Of a DNA stretch of 42,326 nucleotides, positions 7,506 to 13,956 are shown piece by piece. The translations under genes were made by a program, and so were the position numbers. This DNA comes from a virus. Below the pieces are notes generated by a model. That model saw only the letters and a list, made by a program, of their open reading frames with translations. It did no database searches and had not been told where the DNA came from. The DNA is taken from the IMG/VR virus record IMGVR_UViG_3300035698_005633, positions 1 to 42,326 of that record, one strand, 5' to 3'. Each line of letters begins with the position of its first letter. The stretch's first letter is position 1.

Positions 7506-8267
7506 ATGAGTATAACACACCCAACGACTATAGACGATATGCGTGCATATGTTTATACTAGATTAGGTCGTCCAGTAATTAATGTAGAATTGGCCGAGAT
7601 ACAAGTTGATGTGGCTATATATGATACGATACAGGAAGTTCAAACTTATATGTATGGTGATGGTGTTCAATTAGAGAATACAACATTACTAGTATCTGCT
7701 GGTGTTACGGAATATTATGTGGGCGATGCTGATATAGAAGCGGCTTATGATATAAATATATCGATGGGTATAGATGGTATCAATACTTTATTTTCACCAA
7801 CACACATGTTACTATATAACGATTGGGTTACTAATGGTAATTATCCAGGTGGTACTGGTGGCGGGAGTATGGGTGGTGGTGGAGGCGTATTGTCTAATTT
7901 TGAAATATCTATGGAATATCTAGAATCAGCTAAGATGATGTTTGGTACACAACACACAGTAAAATATAATCCTAATAAAAAAACATTAGTAGTCACACCC
8001 ACACCGCAACAGAATATGATAGCAACTCTGAAGTTATATCGTAGGACGCAAGCGGAAATTTTATTTAATCACCATTTAGTAAAAAAATTAGCGGTAGCAA
8101 AGGCTAAAGTTCAATGGGGATTACAATTAGGTAAATTTAGTGTTACATTACCTGATGGTGCTACAATGAATGGTTTTGAGATTATGAACAAAGGGTATGA
8201 AGAAGAAGAAAAATGGTTTGAGTGGTTAAGATCTGAGGGTGAGCCTTGTGACATGTTTGTCGGTTAA
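7506..8267 (+). CDS. gp13: head completion / neck protein (T4 gp13-like)
   Basis: 253 residues. TTG 7500 is in frame, but ATG 7506 follows AGGGAG and is preferred. The N-terminus (IDDMRAYVYTRLGRPVINVE, then a helix with VDVAIYDTIQEV) follows the opening pattern of gp13 of T4-like cyanophages, where a short RRLG-x-PVI-x-INV segment is followed by D/E-rich helices. A Gly-rich loop (GGTGGGSMGGGGG, about residues 117-129) interrupts the middle. The C-terminal half is helical and ends in WFEWLRSEGE. gp13 joins the portal to the tail connector and seals the packaged head. Neighbours (terminase, sheath terminator) agree. gp14 is an alternative name I cannot exclude. Confidence 0.72.
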   Translation: MSITHPTTIDDMRAYVYTRLGRPVINVELAEIQVDVAIYDTIQEVQTYMYGDGVQLENTTLLVSAGVTEYYVGDADIEAAYDINISMGIDGINTLFSPTHMLLYNDWVTNGNYPGGTGGGSMGGGGGVLSNFEISMEYLESAKMMFGTQHTVKYNPNKKTLVVTPTPQQNMIATLKLYRRTQAEILFNHHLVKKLAVAKAKVQWGLQLGKFSVTLPDGATMNGFEIMNKGYEEEEKWFEWLRSEGEPCDMFVG

Positions 8268-8274
8268 ATATTAA

Positions 8275-8282
8275 TATAAATA
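8275..8282 (+). promoter_or_regulatory. T4-type late promoter box TATAAATA
   Basis: Exact TATAAATA just after the gp13-like stop, 35 bases before ATG 8317. Confidence 0.7.
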
Positions 8283-8316
8283 TATAAAAGAGTAATAAAT
8301 ATAATAGGAGAATGTT

Positions 8317-8709
8317 ATGTCATTTAAAAATTATTTAAAAGAACAAGAAGAACTTCAAATTGTACAAGCTGAAGAAGATTCTAAAAGTAAACTTGTAAAT
8401 TTCATTAAGACTATAGAGAATCTTAATGACGAAAAATTTAGACAATTTGCTGTTGATGAGTTAGGTATGACATCAGATGAAGCGGAAACTGTTGTGTATA
8501 AAATGCTTAGAGATTTCTTATTAACTAACGACGATGGTGGTGCTGAAATATCGGATGAAGTTGGTTTAGATGATCTTGGTGGTCTTGGTGACGAACTTGG
8601 TGGTCTTGGTGATACCGAAGACGTTGGTGATGAGTTTGGTGATGATATTGGTATTGGTGGTCTTGATGATGAAGAAGACGTTATCGGTGCGGAGCTTGGA
8701 GAACTATAG
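8317..8709 (+). CDS. acidic Gly/Asp-rich protein (130 aa)
   Basis: 130 residues from ATG 8317 with TAGGAG and its own late promoter. The N-terminal 70 residues are helical (MSFKNYLKEQEE..., then FRQFAVDELGMTSDEAETVV). From about residue 75 to the end the chain is a low-complexity acidic tail with imperfect repeats of the type GLDDLGGLGDELGGLGDTED. This resembles the acidic tail of the portal protein in the same cluster. The family is not recognised. Small acidic proteins such as T4 gp67 are prohead core components, but this gene lies in the neck cluster. DNA mimicry or charge shielding during head filling are other options, all inferred. Confidence 0.65.
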   Translation: MSFKNYLKEQEELQIVQAEEDSKSKLVNFIKTIENLNDEKFRQFAVDELGMTSDEAETVVYKMLRDFLLTNDDGGAEISDEVGLDDLGGLGDELGGLGDTEDVGDEFGDDIGIGGLDDEEDVIGAELGEL

Positions 8710-8717
8710 GAGTTTAT

Positions 8718-9341
8718 ATGAGATTTCTAGATGAATTGGAATTATATTTGCAGGAGGGTAAAGACCCTTTTGATATATATCCTGTCGATTACGATACTGA
8801 AAAAGGAATTTCGTTTGGTGTTGATCTTGATTCTAGTGACGATAATGTTGCTAGAGTCACTATTAAAACATTAGATGGGACACCAATTGATGCGTTGGCT
8901 GGCGGGTATGAGTATGATGATGTGTATGCTGATGTTGATGTAGAGGGTGATATTGATGATCCATCAAATTCTGATTTGGTTAATTGGGTTGTTAATAAAT
9001 TGAAAAATTTAGGGTATGATGAAAATACTATTAGAGTTGATGGTGAAGTGTTATACAAAAAGCCTGAAGAATTAGATCCTATGGATTCTGATGAATTAGA
9101 TGATGAGTCTATAGAACCCGACGAAAATACCGATTTTTATAATAATTTGGGTAATAACAGTGAAGAATCTGATGAAGAAGAATTTGAGGAAAAATCCGAT
9201 GATGAGTCTGATGGTGACGAAGAAGAATCTGATGAAGAATCCCCTGATGGTAAGGAAAAAGTTAAAAAGAAATTTCTGAAACTAAAGCCAAAATCTGATG
9301 AAGAGGATGACGACGAAGAGGATGAGGATTCTGAAACCTAA
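8718..9341 (+). CDS. very acidic hypothetical protein (207 aa)
   Basis: 207 residues, ATG 8718 with TAGGAG that overlaps the end of the previous gene. Residues 1-120 look like a folded alpha/beta domain (MRFLDELELYLQEGKDPFDI..., then a TIKTLDGTPIDALAGGY strand pair and a VNWVVNKLKNLGYDENTIRV helix-strand unit). The last 85 residues are mostly Asp, Glu and Ser with one basic island (KEKVKKKFLKLKPK) followed by a final acidic run. The family is unknown. It is paired with the acidic gene before it and precedes gp15, so a neck or head role is inferred. The acidic composition may give aberrant gel mobility. Confidence 0.62.
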   Translation: MRFLDELELYLQEGKDPFDIYPVDYDTEKGISFGVDLDSSDDNVARVTIKTLDGTPIDALAGGYEYDDVYADVDVEGDIDDPSNSDLVNWVVNKLKNLGYDENTIRVDGEVLYKKPEELDPMDSDELDDESIEPDENTDFYNNLGNNSEESDEEEFEEKSDDESDGDEEESDEESPDGKEKVKKKFLKLKPKSDEEDDDEEDEDSET

Positions 9342-9357
9342 TAAAGTAAGGTAAAAG

Positions 9358-10212
9358 ATGATAAAATATTACTATCCTAGAACAGTAAAAGCTATAACTG
9401 TAGCTCTTCTCGATATGTTCAATGATATTAAAGTTGTTAAATATGATAAATATGATAATATCGTTGGTGAAAGAGATGTGCCAATAACTTTTGGTCCTGT
9501 CGAGAAATATCACCAAGATAGAACTGAGGATCATTATTTTGACTCCAATAATGTCGAACATAATAATAGATATTATTTACAAATACCTAGAATAGCTTTA
9601 ATACCTAATGCTATTGTTTATGACCCTGAAAGAGCTTCAGGTGTTAATGAGTGGCGTTATTGGTTTAAAGAAACTTTCGAGTTAAATGAAACGCAATTGG
9701 ATGATATTGTTTCTGATTATCAACCGACACCATATAATTTTAATTTCACAATTTATGTGAAGAATGATTCTATGGATTATCTTTCGCAAATTTTAGAAAA
9801 CATATTACCATATTTTAATCCAACATTAATGCTTAGAGTAAAAGAATTTTCTTTTCTTAATGTCGAACGCGATATTCCTGTGACTCTTGATGGTGTTAGT
9901 TATGATTTTATAGATGACGAGACTGCAACAGACACACGATTTGTTAATGCGACTATGAATTTAACTGTTAAAGGTTATATGTATAGACCATTTATTAGTT
10001 CTAAAGTTATTAAACATATTGATAGTCAATATTTGGATTATAACACAAGTAAAGTATTAGAGGGATTTCAAACTTCGGGTGTACAAACATCTGCGGGTAT
10101 ACCTATAATAACAAGTGCTGTACCGACTAGTGGATCATTTTCTACGAGTGGGTATATAAGTACATATGGTAAGGAATTTGATTGGTATAAAGCACCAATG
10201 ACTATAAATTGA
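9358..10212 (+). CDS. gp15: tail terminator / sheath stabiliser (T4 gp15-like)
   Basis: 284 residues, ATG 9358. T4 gp15 is a hexamer at the top of the tail that caps the tube and sheath and binds the neck. The match is visible along the whole chain: YYYPRTVKAITVALLDMFND at the start, then DVPITFGPVEKYHQ, the LQIPRIALIPNAIVYD strand, a YQPTPYNFNFTIYVKN segment, then SQILENILPYFNPTLMLRV and RDIPVTLDGVSYD, and finally a GYMYRPF strand. These follow the gp15 order (NPSPIKM, QIVEQILPYFQPH and GWMYPP in T4). The C-terminal 50 residues are Ser/Thr/Gly-rich and look disordered. It sits before the terminase genes, as in T4 (15-16-17). Confidence 0.88.
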   Translation: MIKYYYPRTVKAITVALLDMFNDIKVVKYDKYDNIVGERDVPITFGPVEKYHQDRTEDHYFDSNNVEHNNRYYLQIPRIALIPNAIVYDPERASGVNEWRYWFKETFELNETQLDDIVSDYQPTPYNFNFTIYVKNDSMDYLSQILENILPYFNPTLMLRVKEFSFLNVERDIPVTLDGVSYDFIDDETATDTRFVNATMNLTVKGYMYRPFISSKVIKHIDSQYLDYNTSKVLEGFQTSGVQTSAGIPIITSAVPTSGSFSTSGYISTYGKEFDWYKAPMTIN

Positions 10213-10219
10213 GGTTAGT

Positions 10220-10837
10220 ATGTCTGATGATTTAACATATAAAGAATTAAATACCACATTTCATAGCATTAGTAATGCTTTGGATACAGTATTTATTGAA
10301 GAAGCTAGTATAGAAGATATCGACGAACAAATCAAAAAAGATTTTTCTAGTGTGATTGGCGATAAGGATCTTAAAAAAGAATCTAATGAGTTGATGACTA
10401 ACATTAAAAATGAAGTTGATATTATAGATGTTAAACGCGAAGAATTGTCTAATGCTATAACAACAGCAAGAATAAAAGATGCTGATTTCTTAGAAACTGA
10501 AATCAAATCTTTGATACTATCTAGTAAATCCGTCTTACAGACGCTTGAGCGTGATATTAAGGTTGGGGCACCCCCTCGTATGTATGAGGTGTATGCAACG
10601 CTCTTAAACGCTATTACAGGGCAATATAAAGAGCTTAGACAACTCAATGAAGCAATTGCTAAGTTTGTTATTGAAAATAAAAAACAAAATCTCGACGAAA
10701 CTAAAGAAGTTCATAAAGTTATGATGTCATCCACTGACGCATTGGATATGTATATGGCGGCTAAAAATGGCAGTCAAATGGACGTTATAGAAACTGACTT
10801 TTCGTTGGTTGATGAGGAATATAATAAAGACTCGTAA
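10220..10837 (+). CDS. gp16: small terminase subunit (T4 gp16-like)
   Basis: 205 residues, ATG 10220, 8 bases after gp15. The small terminase recognises DNA and stimulates the ATPase of gp17. The chain is nearly all helical: an N-terminal helical part rich in Asp, Glu and Lys, then a central antiparallel coiled-coil pattern, and a conserved-looking KVGAPPRMYEVYATLLNAI segment followed by KELRQLNEAI, which resembles small terminases of T4-like cyanophages. It is somewhat longer than T4 gp16 (164 aa). Position between gp15 and gp17 gives most of the confidence, because this family diverges quickly. Its stop codon lies inside the terminator hairpin that follows. Confidence 0.82.
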   Translation: MSDDLTYKELNTTFHSISNALDTVFIEEASIEDIDEQIKKDFSSVIGDKDLKKESNELMTNIKNEVDIIDVKREELSNAITTARIKDADFLETEIKSLILSSKSVLQTLERDIKVGAPPRMYEVYATLLNAITGQYKELRQLNEAIAKFVIENKKQNLDETKEVHKVMMSSTDALDMYMAAKNGSQMDVIETDFSLVDEEYNKDS

Positions 10838-10861
10838 TACTGTATGTGTTGCGAGTTTTTT
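10830..10861 (+). terminator. intrinsic terminator between gp16 and the broken terminase gene
   Basis: ACTCGTAATAC (10830-10840) pairs with GTGTTGCGAGT (10846-10856) over eleven pairs, two of them G-U, with a five-base loop, followed by T to 10861. It includes the gp16 stop codon. It would reduce read-through into the N-terminal terminase gene, which has no late box of its own. Confidence 0.75.
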
Positions 10862-10875
10862 AATTGGAGGTATAT

Positions 10876-11235
10876 ATGTATTTCGGAAAACCTAATTTAA
10901 GAGGTGAGGGTGAAACATACGAATTTACTAACGATAGATTGGAAGAATATTTTAAGTGCGCCGAGGATATTGTTTATTTTGCGGAAAAATATTATTACAT
11001 AGTAAATATCGATGAGGGTAAACATAAAATAAACTTATATGATTTTCAAAAAAAATCATTAAAAGTTTTTTGTTCGGATAGTGTTGATGGGAAGAAAAAT
11101 ACTATTATATTGATGCCGAGACAAATGGGCAAGTGTCTTTGTGGGGACACATTCATAAAAATTAAAAATCGTAAGACGGGGGAAATCAACGAGTTATCAA
11201 TATTAGAATTTTACGAGTTGTCGAAAAATGCTTAA
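10876..11235 (+). CDS. gp17: large terminase N-terminal part fused to N-intein (gp17-N::IntN)
   Basis: 119 residues, ATG 10876 (TTG 10864 is in frame but overlaps the GGAGG site, so it is rejected). Residues 1-86 are the N-extein: start of the packaging ATPase, with the adenine-binding LYDFQKKSL segment and a truncated Walker A, MPRQMGK. T4 gp17 has SRQLGKTT here. After the Walker lysine the frame enters an intein at Cys87: CLCGDTFIKI is a typical block A with nucleophile Cys. Only 33 intein residues follow before TAA. The rest of the terminase begins at 12635, in another gene. By itself this product cannot pack DNA; protein trans-splicing with the product of 12290-13906 would restore the GK-TT junction. 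Confidence 0.93.
   Translation: MYFGKPNLRGEGETYEFTNDRLEEYFKCAEDIVYFAEKYYYIVNIDEGKHKINLYDFQKKSLKVFCSDSVDGKKNTIILMPRQMGKCLCGDTFIKIKNRKTGEINELSILEFYELSKNA
11134..11232 (+). other. split intein, N-terminal half (IntN, 33 aa)
   Basis: Starts with Cys at the GK/C junction; block A motif CLCGDTFI. At 33 residues it is much shorter than the roughly 100-residue N-halves of DnaE-type split inteins and close to the atypically split terminase inteins of environmental phages (AceL-TerL type, about 25 residues as I recall). Confidence 0.9.
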
Positions 11236-11270
11236 TGGCTAATCATGTAGGCAAGTTTATTTTGAAAATA

Positions 11271-11278
11271 TATAAATA
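11271..11278 (+). promoter_or_regulatory. late promoter box TATAAATA before the homing endonuclease
   Basis: Exact TATAAATA in the 78-base gap after the N-terminal terminase gene, 43 bases before ATG 11314. It could give the endonuclease and the C-terminal terminase gene their own late transcript. Confidence 0.65.
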
Positions 11279-11313
11279 TATTTATAGTTGATATTAATAT
11301 GATTGGGGTATTT

Positions 11314-12288
11314 ATGGAATTATTTGGTTGTAATATTTGTGGAAAAGAATTTAAAAATAGTAGTACTCTTAAACATCACACACGAGAGTTGCATTCAGAA
11401 ACTCTAAAATATGTATGCGAGATTTGTGGTACTCGGTACGAAAGTATTGGTGGGTTGCAGAGACATTTGACATCAACCCACGGTTATGATGGGATATTGC
11501 GACAGAAATATTACGATAAATATATAAAATCTGCCAATGAGGGAAATTGTAAATATTGTGGTAAACGATTAAATTTGGTTAAAGGTCGATTTAGTGAAGG
11601 GTATATGAAATTTTGTCATAATACTAAATGTAATGTGTTGTGGCATAACAAGAATTCTGATAGATTGATGAAAGCGTCTATAGGAATTAAAAACTCTATA
11701 GAATCTCATCCAGAAAAATTGAATTCTAAGATAGAATATTGGTTGGCTAAGGGGTATACCCAAGATGTTGCAGAAAAAATGCTTTCAGAACGACAAACGA
11801 CATTCAGTAAAGATATATGTATTGAAAAATATGGCGAAGAAAAGGGGTTGGCTGTTTGGAAAGAACGGCAAGATAAATGGGGGTCAACTATGGACTCTAA
11901 GCCCGAAGAAGAAAAAAATAGAATAAATAGATTAAAAGCGTTTAGTAGTGGATGTATATCTGCATCAGAAAGAGAATTATGCGAAACATTGGGTATTAAC
12001 CCACAACTATGTATTTCGTCTGATATTGGATATGTTTATGATATGTATGAGGATAATAAAATAATTGAATATAATGGTGATTATTGGCATTGCAATCCTA
12101 ATAAATATAATGGTGATTTTTATAATAAAAGTATAAAAATGACGGCTAGTGATAAGTGGGAATATGATGCGTGTAAAATATCATATGCTATAGATAATGG
12201 ATACGATGTTTTGGTTATTTGGGAATTCGATTACAAAAAAGACAAAGATAAAGTTATTCAAGAATGTTTAGAATTTTTGCGGAGTTGA
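11314..12288 (+). CDS. free-standing homing endonuclease, zinc fingers plus Vsr-like nuclease
   Basis: 324 residues. ATG 11299 is in frame, but ATG 11314 follows TGGGGT at good spacing and starts directly before the first zinc finger. Two C2H2 fingers are clear: Cys6/Cys9/His22/His27 and Cys35/Cys38/His51/His56. A third Cys4-like knuckle uses Cys79/Cys82/Cys101/Cys106. The middle has an EKYGEEKGLAVWKERQDKW repeat-type segment seen in phage endonucleases. The C-terminal domain has IIEYNGDYWHCNP (Glu252, Asn254, His259) and a later VLVIWEFDY strand, the core of the Vsr/EDxHD nuclease fold. Such enzymes are known to sit between halves of split-intein genes. It probably cuts intein-free terminase alleles to spread the locus. 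The stop is 1 base before the next ATG. Confidence 0.88.
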   Translation: MELFGCNICGKEFKNSSTLKHHTRELHSETLKYVCEICGTRYESIGGLQRHLTSTHGYDGILRQKYYDKYIKSANEGNCKYCGKRLNLVKGRFSEGYMKFCHNTKCNVLWHNKNSDRLMKASIGIKNSIESHPEKLNSKIEYWLAKGYTQDVAEKMLSERQTTFSKDICIEKYGEEKGLAVWKERQDKWGSTMDSKPEEEKNRINRLKAFSSGCISASERELCETLGINPQLCISSDIGYVYDMYEDNKIIEYNGDYWHCNPNKYNGDFYNKSIKMTASDKWEYDACKISYAIDNGYDVLVIWEFDYKKDKDKVIQECLEFLRS

Positions 12289-12289
12289 T

Positions 12290-12634
12290 ATGGGGAAAAT
12301 AATTGAGTCGTATGATGTCAACGATTGGGATGTATTGAGTGATGATGGTTGGCACCCTATAACACAAGTACATAAAACTATAAAATATGATGTTTGGGAA
12401 CTATTAACAGATACCCACAAATTGATGTGTGCTGATGAGCATATATTAATAGACGATAATCATAATGAAGTGTATGCTGAGGATTTAAAAATAGGGGACA
12501 AACTTATCACTGATATTGGGGTGGAACGAGTATTGTCTATAAAAAAATTAGATATTGACCCTGAGCACATGTATGACATTTCTATTGATTCTGATGATCA
12601 CACATTATTCACGGACGGAATTTTATCTCACAAC
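12290..12634 (+). other. split intein, C-terminal half (IntC, 115 aa)
   Basis: Ends in His-Asn followed by Thr as +1 extein residue, the expected chemistry. Block B has Cys-Ala-Asp-Glu-His in place of the usual Thr-x-x-His, as also seen, from memory, in AceL-type terminase inteins. No endonuclease domain lies inside the two halves (148 residues in all). Confidence 0.9.
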
Positions 12635-13906
12635 ACAACTATGTCAGCGGTATTTTTATTACATTATATATTATTTAATAAAGATAAAGTTGTCGCAATT
12701 CTAGCTAATAAAGAAAAAGCCGCACAAGAAGTTTTGAGGCGTATTAAAGCCGCATTTGCTATGATGCCATTATGGATGCAACAAGGTATTGTTAAGTGGA
12801 ATGAGACATCGATAGAATTAGAAAATGGTGTTAGGTTGATAGCAGCAACAACATCTTCAGATTCTATTTCAGGTGAAACTGTATCATTACTATATTTGGA
12901 TGAGTTTGCTAAAGTTAAACCACACGTTGCTGACGAGTTTATTACCGCAACACTTCCTGTAGTATCATCAGGTAAAACATCTAAAGTTATAATAGTTTCA
13001 ACGCCGCTGGGAATGAACCATTTCTACCACTATTGGAAGGGCGCGACAGAGGTAGATGCCGAACTTGCTAACAACTTTTATCCTATTAAGGTTAATTGGT
13101 GGGATCACCCTGATAGAGATGAGGCATGGAAGAAAGAAGTATTAAAAACCTTTAATAATTCTAAGACTAAATTTAATCAGGAGTATGGAAACCGTTTCTT
13201 GGGTAGTTCTGACACACTCATAGATCCTGATGTATTGGAACGAATTTTAACACGTCAACCAACAGATACTAAATGGAATGGATTATTTAGCATCTACGAA
13301 GCCCCTGAAGAGGGTGTAATGTATATTATGGGTGTTGATACCGCTAAAGGTACTGGACGCGACTACAGCGTTATACAGGTGTTAAGAATAGATGGCGAAA
13401 AGAATATAAAACAAGTTGCTATATATCGAAATAATATGATATCACCTCATGACTTTTCACAAGTTTGTATTGGTGTATCAAAATATTATAATGATAGTAT
13501 GATGATGATAGAAAATAATGATATTGGTTCTTCTGTAGCCGATACTATTTGGTATGAATACGAGTATGATAATATAGTTAATATCGATCCGAAAGGATTA
13601 GGTATCAGGGCTACGAAAAAAAGCAAATTACAGGCTAACATGTTACTTAAAAGATATATTGATGATGGGTATTTGAGATTAGTTGATGAACCAACTATAA
13701 CAGAGCTTTCAAAATATATCGAAGTTAGACCTAATGTTTTTCAGGCTGAGACGCGAACATCACACGATGACTGCGTAACTTCGTTATTATGGGCGTTGTT
13801 TTTTATAAGTACAGATTTTTTTGATAATGATAATTTAGAGGTAAAAATCTTAGATGATAAGTACGATCTTACAAATAGTGGACCTATCATGTTTTTACCT
13901 GATTAA
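12290..13906 (+). CDS. gp17: C-intein fused to large terminase ATPase/nuclease (IntC::gp17-C)
   Basis: 538 residues, ATG 12290 with GGAG five bases upstream. Residues 1-115 are the C-intein, with block B-like CADEH (47-51) and a C-terminal GILSHN; splicing would join at Thr116. The remaining 423 residues are gp17: TTMSAVFLLHYILFNKDK completes Walker A, LLYLDEFA is Walker B plus catalytic Glu (Asp204, Glu205), and VIIVSTPLG is the coupling motif. The nuclease domain follows, with GVDTAKGTGRDYS (Asp350), MIENNDIG and SHDDCV (Asp493, Asp494). All key residues are present. The spliced terminase would be about 509 residues. It pumps DNA into the prohead through the portal and cuts concatemers. Confidence 0.95.
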   Translation: MGKIIESYDVNDWDVLSDDGWHPITQVHKTIKYDVWELLTDTHKLMCADEHILIDDNHNEVYAEDLKIGDKLITDIGVERVLSIKKLDIDPEHMYDISIDSDDHTLFTDGILSHNTTMSAVFLLHYILFNKDKVVAILANKEKAAQEVLRRIKAAFAMMPLWMQQGIVKWNETSIELENGVRLIAATTSSDSISGETVSLLYLDEFAKVKPHVADEFITATLPVVSSGKTSKVIIVSTPLGMNHFYHYWKGATEVDAELANNFYPIKVNWWDHPDRDEAWKKEVLKTFNNSKTKFNQEYGNRFLGSSDTLIDPDVLERILTRQPTDTKWNGLFSIYEAPEEGVMYIMGVDTAKGTGRDYSVIQVLRIDGEKNIKQVAIYRNNMISPHDFSQVCIGVSKYYNDSMMMIENNDIGSSVADTIWYEYEYDNIVNIDPKGLGIRATKKSKLQANMLLKRYIDDGYLRLVDEPTITELSKYIEVRPNVFQAETRTSHDDCVTSLLWALFFISTDFFDNDNLEVKILDDKYDLTNSGPIMFLPD

Positions 13907-13910
13907 AATA

Positions 13911-13918
13911 TATAAATA
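13911..13918 (+). promoter_or_regulatory. T4-type late promoter box TATAAATA
   Basis: Exact TATAAATA just after the terminase stop, 39 bases before the tail sheath ATG. Confidence 0.75.
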
Positions 13919-13956
13919 CTAAGGTAAGTTAGATTTATATTAATTAAGGAGGATAT

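Noticed and set aside
11236-11313. Group I intron instead of a split intein
   Set aside because: The flanks encode intein blocks A, B and the C-terminal His-Asn in frame with the terminase parts, and each half has its own start and stop; no intron core structure was seen in the short gap.
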